DNA of 64,000 nt. Source: Chloroflexota bacterium. GTDB taxonomy: Bacteria; Chloroflexota; Anaerolineae; Aggregatilineales; Phototrophicaceae. Under the pieces are notes generated by a model. That model was not told the origin of the DNA, did no database searches, and saw only the letters and a list, made by a program, of their open reading frames with translations. The translations under genes were made by a program, and so were the position numbers. This document shows, piece after piece, positions 47,359 through 57,068 of the stretch; within the stretch, counting starts at the first letter, position 1, and each line of letters starts with the position of its first letter. The DNA is taken from NCBI GenBank assembly GCA_009841405.1, contig VXLV01000025.1:1-64000 (forward strand), in the 5' to 3' direction.

Positions 47359-48210
47359 TTATGATACCGCTAGTTCTAATTGTGCCCGGCCCCGACCTTG
47401 ATAGAAGCGGTGCTTTACACGTCGACGCAATTCAGATTCGTCACAGCCACTACGCTTGCTCGGCTTTCCTCTATACGTTTGCTCATGTAGATCCTTATGG
47501 CATAGTTGGCAGACTGTAACGAGATTACTTGCTCGATTGTCCACTCGCTCACAATTGATATGGTGCACGTGCAAATCACGCGTGTCACCACAAAGAAAAC
47601 AGCAGTTTTCGTCGCGCCACAGGATCAAATCCCTGCTGGCAGCAGACAGATTACGAGGGATTGGTGGCACACAAAACAAAAACTTTGCCCTATGCACCGC
47701 GCCCGCAAGGCCCTTGCCGGCTTTCGCCCTTGCCAACTCGTTGGCAAAGTACAACAGTTCATTCAGTTTCCAACCAATCATTCCGCCAAAAGACCGACCA
47801 TTTAATTTCAGTTCGCGCTTCGTATTATAGACTTCCCACGACTGCCTTTTCGCTCGGCTAATAGAAGTCCTCAACAGGTCTATGGATTCAAAAAGCGTCA
47901 ATCGCACGCCGTAGTCCCAGCGTTCCAGAAGCTCGTTGTATTGCTCCGGGTCATCGCGGTAAACCAACGTATCTTTTGCAATTTCGCGCCCAAGCAATTC
48001 CATTGTATGTGAGTGCGCTTCCAACGCGCTATAGGCATCTAGACCGTCGCATATACGCGGTATTTGCACGCCTTGGATTCCACTTGTGCGAGTCAGCTTA
48101 GATATCTGTGCCCGCACTTGGCGGGCAAAGTACATCATATATGACAACGACTCAAGCAGGTCGTATTCTGCACTATGCAAGTGGTATTCCACTGCTTGCC
48201 TACTGTCCAT
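47359..48210 (-). CDS. HNH endonuclease-domain protein
   Basis: A 283-residue protein. The last third is an HNH module with paired Cys: CCFLCGDTRDLHVHHIN, then DNRASNLVTVCQLCHKDLHE, giving CxxC...HH...N...CxxC...H. The N-terminal 190 residues are mainly helical and match nothing I know; they probably set target or partner. Base composition is clearly more AT-rich than the neighbours, and the flanks contain only non-coding sequence, suggesting acquisition. No methylase or phage gene is adjacent, so a restriction role is unproven. Confidence 0.8.
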   Translation of the reverse strand: MDSRQAVEYHLHSAEYDLLESLSYMMYFARQVRAQISKLTRTSGIQGVQIPRICDGLDAYSALEAHSHTMELLGREIAKDTLVYRDDPEQYNELLERWDYGVRLTLFESIDLLRTSISRAKRQSWEVYNTKRELKLNGRSFGGMIGWKLNELLYFANELARAKAGKGLAGAVHRAKFLFCVPPIPRNLSAASRDLILWRDENCCFLCGDTRDLHVHHINCERVDNRASNLVTVCQLCHKDLHEQTYRGKPSKRSGCDESELRRRVKHRFYQGRGRAQLELAVS

Positions 48211-48309
48211 CTTTCAGACCCTTGATAATACCTCCCTTTTCGGCAACTGCGGCTTCAGAGTGTTCTGCTACTCGGTCAGCACTGTATTGGTCCGCTAGTT
48301 TCGCATTGT

Positions 48310-49251
48310 CTAAGGGGTTGGCGTTTCAACCGTTGGTGCAGTGGCGCCGGTTACTGCCACGTCGCCGGCCGGTGTCGATGCCGCCGTATCCACGGCGGTT
48401 TCCGCTACAGTGACTGTCGGTTGGTCAATTGCGACTGCCTCAACAGTACTAGCCTGCGGCGCGCTGTCTGTTGGCGCAGCGTCGGTGGGTAGGTCAGCTT
48501 GTGTCGTAGTGCTCGCCTGCCCCCATTCGGCGGGCAAGGCATCGTCAATCGCCTGCAGAATCGCCTGCGTTGACGGAAGCGCGCCGCCTTGGTCCAGAGT
48601 GACGCCGTTCACGCGGATGGTCGGCGTGGTGGTTACAGCTTCGCTTTGCGCGGCGCTCAACGTTGCCGATGTCGCCGCCGAGTTGAAGCAATCGGTAAAG
48701 GCATTGGTGATCAGCCCCAGCTGTTCTACGCCAGCCAGCAGACGATTCTGCGAAAAAGCCGTGTTGCCGTAGCGCGTCTGCCAGTCGAAGAGGATATCGT
48801 GCATCTCCCAGAACATGGTCTGCTGGCCGGCGCAGAGAGCCGCCCGCGACGCGCCCTGCGCATTGGGCACGGAGCCGGTTTGCAGCGGAACGTAGGTGAA
48901 GAGCGCCTGCCCTGCTCGCACGCGCTCCAGCACGGCATCGAAGCTGTCGCTGTGGAAGGCCTCGCAGCCCGGGCAGGCAAAGCTGGCGTACTCTTCGACA
49001 GTCACCGGCGCTTGCGGATCGCCCAGGCGCGGATAGCCCTCGGGCGAATACGAGCGCCGAATGCCTTCATAACGCGCGGAGAGGTCGTCGGGGATGTGCG
49101 CCTCGACCGGCTGGTTGGAGACGATGACCACGGCGATGGCCACAACCGCGACAACGACAATACCCATGAGCGCCAGGACGCGTTTATTTTGGCGGCGCTG
49201 TTTTTGCCGGCGTTGCCTGGCCTCGCGCGTGCGACTGCTCTTCTTTGCCAT
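48310..49251 (-). CDS. Membrane-anchored DsbA-like thiol oxidoreductase
   Basis: A 313-residue protein with a very basic cytoplasmic start, a transmembrane helix (about 25-47) and a DsbA-type thioredoxin domain with YASFACPGCEAFHSDSF (CPGC active site near residue 100) and TTTPTIRVNGVTL at the cis-Pro loop. The final 65 residues are a Thr/Ala/Val-rich low-complexity tail. ATG 49251 (GAGGG 11 nt upstream) is preferred to the distal start. It may oxidise or isomerise exported proteins, complementing the reducing CcdA system 18 kb away. Confidence 0.85.
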   Translation of the reverse strand: MAKKSSRTREARQRRQKQRRQNKRVLALMGIVVVAVVAIAVVIVSNQPVEAHIPDDLSARYEGIRRSYSPEGYPRLGDPQAPVTVEEYASFACPGCEAFHSDSFDAVLERVRAGQALFTYVPLQTGSVPNAQGASRAALCAGQQTMFWEMHDILFDWQTRYGNTAFSQNRLLAGVEQLGLITNAFTDCFNSAATSATLSAAQSEAVTTTPTIRVNGVTLDQGGALPSTQAILQAIDDALPAEWGQASTTTQADLPTDAAPTDSAPQASTVEAVAIDQPTVTVAETAVDTAASTPAGDVAVTGATAPTVETPTP

Positions 49252-49365
49252 AGACGATTGACCCTCGCGCAACCCACATCTTCTCTCTGAGTGCGGCAAG
49301 TCTACTTGAGAGCCGACTGTTTGTAAAATGACAAGTTCCGCCTGCATGCGTGGGGACCTGCTTCA

Positions 49366-49421
49366 ATCACAAAGACGCAAAGCCGCAAAGGACACAAAGC
49401 GTCTTGCCACCGAGGAAACGG
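49366..49421. repeat. Dispersed intergenic repeat, cacaaag type (copy B)
   Basis: A run of spaced cacaaag/gcaaag units (atcacaaagacgcaaagc, then gcaaaggacacaaagcg). It closely matches the left half of the element at 52351-52425. The rest of the 367-nt gap between the DsbA-like gene and acnA holds a candidate promoter and no recognisable gene. Confidence 0.6.
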
Positions 49422-49497
49422 AGTTAGATCGAGGGCACAGCGGCAGACTTCCGGATGGCGGTCGGCGTCTGCGCGCTGTACTGTTTCATGAGTGGCG

Positions 49498-49527
49498 GTA
49501 ACAAGGGCGCGAAATCTCTGGTAAAAT
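49498..49527 (+). promoter_or_regulatory. Candidate promoter of acnA
   Basis: GTAACA (49498-49503) and TAAAAT (49522-49527) are 18 nt apart, matching four and five of six. The leader would be about 85 nt. Confidence 0.5.
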
Positions 49528-49618
49528 GCACGTTGCTCTTTGGGCAATCTAATGCGAATCATGAACGGGCGCTGCGGCTCACAGCTGAGATAGTTGCGCG
49601 ACCCAGAAGGACAGGCCT

Positions 49619-52324
49619 ATGAGTGACTATTTCGGCAGCAAAGGCAAAATCGCAACCGGTAGCGGCAGCGCGGCCATCTACCGCTTGAGCAAGCTCGCCC
49701 AGGACGGCATTGGCCATATCGACCGCTTGCCGTTCAGCATCAAAATCCTGCTGGAAAACGCGCTGCGCAATCAGGACGGCCGCCACTTCCAACCCGAAGA
49801 CGTCGTGAATCTGGCTTCCTGGGATGCGGCGAATCCCAATCCGGTCGAGATTCCCTTCAGCCCGGCGCGCGTGATCTTGCAGGACTTCACCGGCGTGCCG
49901 TCGCTGGTTGACCTGGCGGCGCTGCGCAGCGCCATGGCGCGTATGGGCGGCGATCCGCAGAAGATCAACCCGCAGACCCCGGTCGACCTCGTCATCGACC
50001 ACTCGGTGCAGGTCGATGTCTTCGGCAGCCCGGACGCCATCGCCCGCAACGCCGAGATGGAATTCGTCCGCAATCGCGAGCGCTACGAATTCTTGCATTG
50101 GGGCCAGAAGGCCTTTGAGAATCTCAAGGTCGTGCCGCCGGCTACCGGCATCGTGCATCAAGTCAACCTCGAATTCCTGGCCAATGTCGTGCAGCTCTAT
50201 GACGACCCGCAGGGGGACGGCCTGGTCGCTCTGCCCGATTCGCTGGTGGGCACGGACAGCCATACCACGATGATCAACGGCCTGGGCGTGCTTGGCTGGG
50301 GCGTGGGCGGCATCGAAGCGGAAGCGGCCATGCTCGGCCAGCCGATTTATATGCTGATGCCGGAAGTGATTGGCTTCAAGTTGCTGGGGCAGTTGCCGGA
50401 AGGCGCCACCGCCACCGACCTGGTGCTGGTCGTCACGCAGATGCTGCGCGCCAAGGGCGTCGTGGGCAAGTTCGTCGAATTCTACGGACCGGGCTTGAGC
50501 AGCATGACCCTGCCCGACCGCGCCACCATCGCCAATATGGCGCCCGAATATGGCGCGACCATGGGCTTCTTCCCGGTCGATGAGGAAGTGCTGAGTTACC
50601 TGCGCCGCACCGGCCGCTCGGATGAGCTCGCGCGCCTGGTCGAGGTCTACTGCAAAGAACAGGGGCTTTACCGCAGCGATGGCATGGACGACCCGCTCTT
50701 CAACGACACGCTGGAGCTGGATTTGAATACGGTGGAGCCGAGCGTGGCCGGTCCGCTGCGCCCGCAAGACCGCATCCTGGTCAAAGATCTGAAGCCGACA
50801 TTCAATCAGGTGTTGACCGCGCCGCTGGGCCCGCAGGGATTCGCGCTCAGCGACGAGCAACTGGCCGCCACCGGCGAGGTCCGCGCCAACGGCGACAGCG
50901 CGTCGCTGACGCACGGCTCGGTCGTCATCGCCGCCATCACCTCCTGCACCAATACCAGCAATCCCTCGGTCATGGTCGCGGCCGGCCTGCTGGCGAAGAA
51001 TGCCAACGAGCGCGGCTTGACACGCAAGTCAACCGTCAAGACCAGCCTGGCGCCGGGCTCGAAAGTCGTCACCGAGTATCTCGACCGCGCCGGTTTGACG
51101 CCGCATCTGGAAGCGCTGGGTTTCCACACAGTCGGCTACGGCTGTACAACTTGCATCGGCAACAGCGGCCCGCTGCCGGATCCGGTGCGCGAAGCGATTC
51201 ACGAAGCTGACATCGTGGCCGCCTCGGTCCTCAGTGGCAATCGTAATTTCGGCGGCCGCATCGGGCCCGATGTGCGCGCCAACTTCCTGGCCTCGCCCCC
51301 GCTGGTGGTCGCTTACGCGCTCGCGGGCACAGTCGATGTCGACCTCAACAACGAGCCGATTGGTCAGGACCAAGCCGGCGCCGATGTCTATCTGCGTGAT
51401 ATCTGGCCCAGCCAGCAAGAGATTGTCGAGACGGTTCAGACTTGCCTCGACGCCGGCATGTTCCGCGAACAATACGGCAATGTTTATGACGGCAATCAGC
51501 AGTGGAACGACATCCCCAGCACCGACGAACCGGTGTACCCCTGGAGCGCCGAAAGCACCTATATTCAGGAGCCGCCCTTCTTCCTTGACTTGCCGGCGAC
51601 CGCGCCGCCGATTGCGCCGATAGAAGGCGCGCGCGTCCTGGTCAAAGGCGGGGACTCCGTCACCACGGATCATATCTCGCCCGCCGGCGCCATCGCCATC
51701 AACGGGCCCGCCGGGCAATTTTTGCTCGAGCGCGATGTCAGCCCGCAGTACTTCAACAGCTTCGGCTCGCGGCGCGGCAACGACCGCGTGATGACACGCG
51801 GGACATTCGCCAATGTGCGGCTGCGTAATTTGCTGGTTCCGGGCAGCGAAGGCGGCGTCACCTACTACCTGCCGACCATGGAAGAAATGCCAATTTATGA
51901 CGCGGCGCTGCGCTATCAAGCCGATGGCGCGCCGCTGCTGGTGCTGGGCGGCAAAGATTACGGCATGGGTTCATCGCGCGATTGGGCGGCCAAGGGCACG
52001 CTGCTTCTGGGAGTCAAGGCGGTCATCGCCGAGAGCATCGAGCGCATCCACCGCAGCAACCTGGTCATGATGGGCGTGCTGCCGCTGACCTTCGCGGAAG
52101 GCGAATCTTATCAGTCGCTCGGGCTGACCGGCCACGAAACATACGACATTCCCGTCACCGATGGCATCAAGCCGATGGAGCGCCTCACGGTGACGGCGAC
52201 CGACAGCGCCGGCCGCGTGACGCAGTTTGAAGTCACCGCGCGCCTCGATACGCCGGTCGAAGTCGACTACTTTCGCAATGGCGGGATCTTGCACACCGTC
52301 CTGCGCAATTTCCTGGCGGAGTGA
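49619..52324 (+). CDS. acnA: Aconitate hydratase A
   Basis: A 901-residue monomeric aconitase of the AcnA/IRP type, interconverting citrate and isocitrate. [42 protein letters not shown], and the Fe-S ligands in [13 protein letters not shown] and [14 protein letters not shown] are all present, as is the swivelling C-terminal domain with DHISPAGAI and [11 protein letters not shown]. Citrate synthase and KorAB lie downstream in the same window. The lysTU homoaconitase is a separate, shorter paralogue. Confidence 0.97.
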   Translation: MSDYFGSKGKIATGSGSAAIYRLSKLAQDGIGHIDRLPFSIKILLENALRNQDGRHFQPEDVVNLASWDAANPNPVEIPFSPARVILQDFTGVPSLVDLAALRSAMARMGGDPQKINPQTPVDLVIDHSVQVDVFGSPDAIARNAEMEFVRNRERYEFLHWGQKAFENLKVVPPATGIVHQVNLEFLANVVQLYDDPQGDGLVALPDSLVGTDSHTTMINGLGVLGWGVGGIEAEAAMLGQPIYMLMPEVIGFKLLGQLPEGATATDLVLVVTQMLRAKGVVGKFVEFYGPGLSSMTLPDRATIANMAPEYGATMGFFPVDEEVLSYLRRTGRSDELARLVEVYCKEQGLYRSDGMDDPLFNDTLELDLNTVEPSVAGPLRPQDRILVKDLKPTFNQVLTAPLGPQGFALSDEQLAATGEVRANGDSASLTHGSVVIAAITSCTNTSNPSVMVAAGLLAKNANERGLTRKSTVKTSLAPGSKVVTEYLDRAGLTPHLEALGFHTVGYGCTTCIGNSGPLPDPVREAIHEADIVAASVLSGNRNFGGRIGPDVRANFLASPPLVVAYALAGTVDVDLNNEPIGQDQAGADVYLRDIWPSQQEIVETVQTCLDAGMFREQYGNVYDGNQQWNDIPSTDEPVYPWSAESTYIQEPPFFLDLPATAPPIAPIEGARVLVKGGDSVTTDHISPAGAIAINGPAGQFLLERDVSPQYFNSFGSRRGNDRVMTRGTFANVRLRNLLVPGSEGGVTYYLPTMEEMPIYDAALRYQADGAPLLVLGGKDYGMGSSRDWAAKGTLLLGVKAVIAESIERIHRSNLVMMGVLPLTFAEGESYQSLGLTGHETYDIPVTDGIKPMERLTVTATDSAGRVTQFEVTARLDTPVEVDYFRNGGILHTVLRNFLAE

Positions 52325-52350
52325 CGCGCCCTTGCCCCAAGCGGCGCTGG

Positions 52351-52425
52351 ATCACAAAGACACGAAGGCACAAAGGTCACAAAGGTCTTTTCCTCTGTGC
52401 TCTCTGTGTTCTCTGTGGTTAAATT
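52351..52425. repeat. Dispersed intergenic repeat, bipartite (copy C)
   Basis: The left half (atcacaaagacacgaaggc and on) matches copy B and the right half (cctctgtgctctctgtgtt and on to gtggttaaatt) matches copy D and, inverted, copy A. It fills most of the acnA-MFS gap and is the most complete copy. Confidence 0.7.
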
Positions 52426-52490
52426 CTGCTTTCATTTGCTCGTCGCGGATGTAAATCTCGCCGCGACAGCCCGGTTCTGGAGCAGCCTCA

Positions 52491-53798
52491 ATGTATCCCT
52501 TGCGCGTCAGCCACCGGCTTCTCATCACCTTGTTCGTCTCACAGAGCCTGATGTCGGCGGCGCAAATCTCTATCCTCACCTTGCATTCCATCGCGGCGGG
52601 CATCCTCGGCGGGTCGGACGCGGCGGCGGGAATGCCCACCACAGTCGTAACGTTTTCACAGTCGATGATGGCTTACGTCATGGGCATAATCATGGGGCGT
52701 TACGGTCGGCGGATGGGCATGTGCACGGCGTACGGCTTCGCCTTTCTGGGGGCGGTGCTGGGGATGATCTCCGTGCTGCACGGCAACTTCCCGCTGCTGT
52801 TGATCAGTTCGGTAGGCATGGGCATCGCGCGTTCGGGCTCGCACATGAGCCGCTTCGTAGTCGGCGAGATGTTCCCGGCCGCCAAACGCGCGCAGATGAT
52901 CGGTCGCATCGTCTTCGCCGGGACGATTGGCGCGATCTTTGGACCGGCGCTGATCGAACCTGGCAGCCGCCTGGCGCGCTTTCTTTCGCTTGAGTTGCAG
53001 CCCCAGCCTTTCCTGGCGCATACCGAGTTGGCGCTGGCGATTACGCCCGCCTCGGCCCTGACGCAGCAGCTCACCACCGGACCCTGGGTCATGGCCAGCT
53101 TCCTGCTTGGGATTTCCTTTTTGATCACATTCTTCTTGCTGCGCCCCGAGCCGGCCCTGGTGGCGGAACAGTATTTTGAGGCGCCCCAGCAGGACACTGG
53201 CGCCAAGAGCAAGCACGCCTTGCGCCAACTGCTGCGCCTGCCCAATGTGCAGTTGGCGATACTCGCGATGCTGATTAGCCAGACGGTGATGAGCACGCTG
53301 ATGACGATCACGCCCTGGCACATGCACCTGGCCGACCACTCCAACGCGCAGGTATCGCTTGTGATCGGCGCGCACGTTCTGGGCATGTTCGGGCTGTCGC
53401 CGCTGACGGGTTATCTCATCGACCGCTACGGCCGCGTGACGATGATGGTCGTGGCGGCGCTGATGCTGATCGCCTCAACGATCATCGCGCCGCTGTCGAC
53501 GCAATTGCCCTACCTGGTGGCGGGCCTGTTTCTGCTGGGACTGGGCTGGAATTTCGGCTACGTGGCCGGTTCGTCCATGCTGGCGGACGCGCTCAGCGGG
53601 CCCGAGCGCACCCGCGTCGCCGGATTCAACGACATGCTGGTGGCCTTCTGCGCCGGGCTGGGCACGCTGAGTTCCGGCTTTCTGTTTGGGCTGGGCGGTT
53701 TCCTCTTCGTCAGCGCCGGCGGCGGCGCGCTGGCGCTGCTGCTGCTGGCGTTGATTCGAACGCTGACCATGCGACAACTGTCGCTGAAGCAGGCTTAG
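52491..53798 (+). CDS. MFS transporter
   Basis: A 435-residue major-facilitator protein with about 12 hydrophobic segments. MGIIMGRYGRRMGMCTAYG is the loop 2-3 signature and TGYLIDRYGRVTMM its repeat in the second half. SQSLMSAAQISILTLH in the first helix is typical of drug or metabolite exporters, but the substrate is unknown. Its 3' end overlaps the next, oppositely oriented gene by 4 nt. Confidence 0.87.
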   Translation: MYPLRVSHRLLITLFVSQSLMSAAQISILTLHSIAAGILGGSDAAAGMPTTVVTFSQSMMAYVMGIIMGRYGRRMGMCTAYGFAFLGAVLGMISVLHGNFPLLLISSVGMGIARSGSHMSRFVVGEMFPAAKRAQMIGRIVFAGTIGAIFGPALIEPGSRLARFLSLELQPQPFLAHTELALAITPASALTQQLTTGPWVMASFLLGISFLITFFLLRPEPALVAEQYFEAPQQDTGAKSKHALRQLLRLPNVQLAILAMLISQTVMSTLMTITPWHMHLADHSNAQVSLVIGAHVLGMFGLSPLTGYLIDRYGRVTMMVVAALMLIASTIIAPLSTQLPYLVAGLFLLGLGWNFGYVAGSSMLADALSGPERTRVAGFNDMLVAFCAGLGTLSSGFLFGLGGFLFVSAGGGALALLLLALIRTLTMRQLSLKQA

Positions 53799-54229
53799 GC
53801 TTCGTCGCCAGCCTGCTCGATGAAGCTCTGCTCCACAATGGACAGCCAGGCCAGCCCGATGATCAAAGTTGAGCTGCCAAATGCGATGGCGGTGATTAGC
53901 GAATTGGCGATGGGCAACTGCTCGAGAAGCTCATGCAAGGCGGCCTGCGCCAGCCGGATGCCCACGTAGCCGACAATGCCCCCGCCCAGCAGCACGACCG
54001 CGCTGGTCTGGAACATCTTGGCCAGGTCTCCTTTGGTCAAGTCCTTGCCGAAATAGGCGCGGTAGATATCGAGGCAGAGCCAGGCGTCCGTGATAGAGAT
54101 GCCCAGCTGCTTCGCCAATTCGAGCGTCGGCGTTGGCACGGCGCCGGAGAGCGCGACCCCGCCCATTGTCCGCGTGATTTTCAGCAGGCAGTCGTAACGC
54201 TTCTTCTGCAGGTCTGTTTCATCGGCCAT
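53795..54229 (-). CDS. Small two-helix membrane protein, DUF697-like
   Basis: A 144-residue protein. The soluble first half includes GAVPTPTLELAKQLG and LDIYRAYFGKDLTKGDLAKM. Two hydrophobic segments follow (about 76-95 and 106-130). The pattern recalls DUF697/YcjF proteins, often linked to GTPases, but the match is loose and no GTPase gene is near. It may have a promoter inside the divergent gap with the RNase H gene. Confidence 0.5.
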   Translation of the reverse strand: MADETDLQKKRYDCLLKITRTMGGVALSGAVPTPTLELAKQLGISITDAWLCLDIYRAYFGKDLTKGDLAKMFQTSAVVLLGGGIVGYVGIRLAQAALHELLEQLPIANSLITAIAFGSSTLIIGLAWLSIVEQSFIEQAGDEA

Positions 54230-54303
54230 ACTGAACTGCCCTGTCGCTCAAATTGACGACTGTGCTAGACTTCGCCCTTATCATATTGCACTTGGAAGAC
54301 GAG

Positions 54304-55182
54304 ATGCAAATCCGGCTTTACACCGACGGCGCCTGCGACATCCACGCCGAGAACAAACCGGGCGGCTGGGCGGCGATCCTCCAGGCGACCAACTTTGACG
54401 GCGAATTGGCGAAAGAGACGGTCGCCAGCGGCGGCGCCGAAGGCACGACCAACAATCAAATGGAGTTGACCGCTGTCGTCGAAGGCTTGAAGCTGCTGTC
54501 GCGTCCGGCCGCGCTAACCGTCTACAGCGACTCGCGTTACGTCATCGACATCGCCCGTGGCGCGAAGAAACCAGCCAAGAATCGCAAATTGTGGCGGACC
54601 TATTTCGACTTGGCCAGCCAGCACATGCTGGACTTGAAGTACGTGGCGGGCCATTCCGGCGATGCGTTGAATGAGCGCTGCGATAAACTGGCGGTGGCGG
54701 AGCGGCGGAAATTCGCCAAACCGGCGCATGGTTTAGCAGCGCAATCTGTGGCCAGCGACATAGAGATTTACCTGTCGACGCAAGTGAGCCGCAAGCACAG
54801 GACAGCCACGTGGGCCACGGTCATCGTCGAGGGCGGCGTCGAGCGGGAAGCCAGCGGACGCGCCGAGCGCGTCAGCGAATTGGAATCGACGTTAATCGGC
54901 GCCATTCGCTGCCTGGAGCGCTTGCCGCCCGGCAAAAGCGCGACCCTGTTCACGGCGCAAGAGTACCTCTCCAAGGGCATGAATCTCTGGCTGGCTGGCT
55001 GGGAAGCCCGGGGATGGAAAACGCGCGGCGGAGAGCCGGTGAAGTATCGAGCCCGCTGGCAACGGCTGCAGGCGCTGGCGCGTGGGCGGCGGCTTAACTT
55101 CCGCTTTGTGAAGCAGCGGGACGACAATCCGCATTTTCAGCGTGGCAAAGAGTTGGCGGCGGAGCGCCTACAGCGCGCTTGA
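54304..55182 (+). CDS. rnhA: RNase HI with a second, degenerate RNase H-like domain
   Basis: A 292-residue protein. Residues 1-140 are a complete RNase HI: YTDGAC (D8), TNNQMEL (E54), YSDSRYV (D76) and GHSGDALNERCDKLA (D127) supply the DEDD site. Residues about 152-292 read as a second RNase H-like fold (EIYLSTQ, ESTLIGAI, LFTAQEYLSKGM, GWEARGWKTRGGEPV, ARWQRLQALARG), but the acidic residues are replaced. The first half should remove RNA from RNA-DNA hybrids. The second may bind substrate. ATG 54304, 7 nt after GGA, starts the fold directly. Usual single-domain enzymes have about 150 residues. Confidence 0.87.
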   Translation: MQIRLYTDGACDIHAENKPGGWAAILQATNFDGELAKETVASGGAEGTTNNQMELTAVVEGLKLLSRPAALTVYSDSRYVIDIARGAKKPAKNRKLWRTYFDLASQHMLDLKYVAGHSGDALNERCDKLAVAERRKFAKPAHGLAAQSVASDIEIYLSTQVSRKHRTATWATVIVEGGVEREASGRAERVSELESTLIGAIRCLERLPPGKSATLFTAQEYLSKGMNLWLAGWEARGWKTRGGEPVKYRARWQRLQALARGRRLNFRFVKQRDDNPHFQRGKELAAERLQRA

Positions 55183-55245
55183 CAGCGGCGCCTGTGGTAT
55201 ATTTGGCGGGCACGTGTTTTAACCAAAGGAAGCGGGAAACGGAAC

Positions 55246-56412
55246 ATGCCATCATACGCGAAGCGGGTAGCGCCCTTCGGCACCACAATTTTCACCGAGA
55301 TCAACCAACTGGCGGCGCAGCATAACGCGGTCAATCTGGGCCAGGGCCGGCCTGACTTTGACGGTCCGCAAGAAATCATCGACGCGGCGGTCGCTGCGCT
55401 CAATAGCGACACGGCCAATCAGTACGCGCCCAGCCCGGGCCTGCCTGCCCTGCGCGAAGGCGTGGCGCGGCATGCCGGCGTATTCTACGGTTTGAATGTC
55501 GATCCGGAGCGCGGCGTCATCGTCACCGCCGGCGCCACCCAGGGCGTCTACAGCGCCATCATGGGCCTGGTCGACCCCGGCGACGAAGTCATCGTCATCG
55601 AGCCTTACTACGACAGCTACGTACCGGGCGTGCAGATGGCGGGCGGCAAGCCGGTGTACGTGCCCATGCACCCGCCCAACTGGACATTCGTCGAGGACGA
55701 GCTGCGCGCCGCCTTCAGCGACAGTACCCGCGCCATCCTGCTTAATACGCCCAACAACCCCTCGGGCCGCGTCTATACCCGCGCTGAACTGCGGCTCATC
55801 GCCGAGCTCTGCATCCAGCACGACGTCATCGTTATTTCGGACGAAGTCTACGAGCATCTCTACTTTGAGGGGCATCAGCACATCGCCATTGCCGCGTTGC
55901 CCGGCATGTATGAGCGCACGGTCACCATCGGCAGCGCCGGCAAAACCTTCGGCATGACCGGCTGGAAGATCGGCTGGGTCTACGGGCCGCCGGAGCTGAT
56001 AACGGGCGTCTGGCGCTCGCATCAGTTCATCACCTTCGCCACCAATCACCCGGCGCAGGCGGCAGTCGCTTACGCCTTCACGCTGGGCAGCAACTATTAC
56101 GAAGAATATCAAGCGCTCTATTCGCATAAGCGCGACCTGGTCATGCAGGTGATTGACGCCGCCGGCATGTCGGCGATTCAGCCTGAAGGCACCTATTTCA
56201 TCATGGGCGATTTTTCGCAAGTATTCGACGGGAACGATGTCGAATTCTGCCGCCACCTGATCGAGGAGATTGGCGTGGCGACTATTCCGCCGTCGGCGTT
56301 CTTTAGCGCGAGGCACCGGCATCACGCCGAGAATCACGTGCGCTTCGCCTTCTGCAAGAGCGACGAGACACTGGAGCGGGCAGCCGAGCGCATGCGGAAA
56401 CTCAGGCATTAG
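55246..56412 (+). CDS. Class I/II PLP aminotransferase (YbdL/KAT-like)
   Basis: A 388-residue fold-type I aminotransferase. VNLGQGRPDFDGP, YAPSPGLPALREGVA, LLNTPNNPSGRVYT, VISDEVYEHLYFEG and TIGSAGKTFGMTGWKIGW (Schiff-base Lys) match methionine/kynurenine-type enzymes such as YbdL. Substrates are probably Met, aromatic or aminoadipate-like amino acids; aminoadipate would link to the lysine pathway, but that is conjecture. AGGAAG precedes the start. A diverged copy of its last 28 codons lies 416 nt downstream of its stop. Confidence 0.9.
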   Translation: MPSYAKRVAPFGTTIFTEINQLAAQHNAVNLGQGRPDFDGPQEIIDAAVAALNSDTANQYAPSPGLPALREGVARHAGVFYGLNVDPERGVIVTAGATQGVYSAIMGLVDPGDEVIVIEPYYDSYVPGVQMAGGKPVYVPMHPPNWTFVEDELRAAFSDSTRAILLNTPNNPSGRVYTRAELRLIAELCIQHDVIVISDEVYEHLYFEGHQHIAIAALPGMYERTVTIGSAGKTFGMTGWKIGWVYGPPELITGVWRSHQFITFATNHPAQAAVAYAFTLGSNYYEEYQALYSHKRDLVMQVIDAAGMSAIQPEGTYFIMGDFSQVFDGNDVEFCRHLIEEIGVATIPPSAFFSARHRHHAENHVRFAFCKSDETLERAAERMRKLRH

Positions 56413-56455
56413 AACTTCGGGTTCTAGACTCTCTGTCACAAAGATAGGAAAAAAG

Positions 56456-56767
56456 ATGTGTGCTGCACTGGTGGTCTGGGTTATCTTTGCACTCGTAGTG
56501 GGAGGCGCAATTTCCCTCATTTCGCCACTTTTTGGCGGCATACTATTTATTGTTATTGTCATTATGGGAGCGATTCAAGTCAACTCCGCCGAGACACGCA
56601 TCCGATCACGAGACGATGAAATAGCGAAGGCAAAGTGGATTGCTGAAGACGCAGGTGCCATTAAGTCAACTGGTTCACACAGACTTAGAATAGTTGACGA
56701 CAAGCGCTACGACGCATTAGCGCCTGAAGTCCGAATGACATTGGAACAATACTGTGGTTTCGACTAG
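56456..56767 (+). CDS. Small uncharacterised membrane protein
   Basis: A 103-residue protein with a hydrophobic N-terminal half (two helices, about 3-20 and 25-42) and a charged soluble second half ending YCGFD. ATG 56456 follows AGGAAAAAAG. Its composition is AT-richer than its neighbours and it lies between the aminotransferase and the duplicated aminotransferase tail. Not recognised; an imported gene is likely. Confidence 0.55.
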   Translation: MCAALVVWVIFALVVGGAISLISPLFGGILFIVIVIMGAIQVNSAETRIRSRDDEIAKAKWIAEDAGAIKSTGSHRLRIVDDKRYDALAPEVRMTLEQYCGFD

Positions 56768-56827
56768 AAGATGACATGATACGCTTCAATACAATAGTCG
56801 ACTTTGTCGCACGTAATCCATAGCCTT

Positions 56828-56911
56828 GAAAAACACGTGCGTTTCGCATTCTGCAAGAGCGACGAGATGCTGGAGCGAGCGGCCGAGCGCATGCGCGCAC
56901 TTCGACGCTGA
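56828..56911 (+). pseudogene. Duplicated 3' end of the aminotransferase gene (remnant)
   Basis: These 84 nt encode EKHVRFAFCKSDEMLERAAE and a few more residues to a TGA, matching the end of the upstream aminotransferase (56329-56412). By hand alignment the first 66 nt are about 88 percent identical. Most changes are synonymous, so this copy came from a functional homologue and is not a fresh tandem duplication. No start or upstream part of the gene remains. Confidence 0.75.
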
Positions 56912-56958
56912 TTCACGTTAAGTATTGATTCCATCTCTGATCATCTTCGACTGAGCGG

Positions 56959-57000
56959 GTTTTCTCTGTGCTCTCTGTGTTCTCCGTAGTTAAGATTCGG
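56959..57000. repeat. Dispersed intergenic repeat, ctctgtg type (copy D)
   Basis: ttttctctgtgctctctgtg followed by ttctccgtagttaagatt matches the right half of the element at 52391-52425. The 56912-57135 gap otherwise contains the regulator promoter and nothing recognised. Confidence 0.65.
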
Positions 57001-57068
57001 TTGGTTTTCCCGCGCCAGGAACGTTGGCGCTGCTGACGCGATTGCCGCAAGAACTCGGCCAAACGGTC

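Noticed and set aside
49302..49562. 86-codon minus-strand frame before acnA
   Set aside because: It spans the dispersed repeat and the acnA promoter region.
49559..50914. Long minus-strand open frame of 451 codons opposite acnA
   Set aside because: It is a mirror frame of a strongly conserved aconitase in high-GC DNA and has no domain.
52351..52425. CRISPR array
   Set aside because: Units are under 12 nt with no unique spacers and no cas genes nearby.
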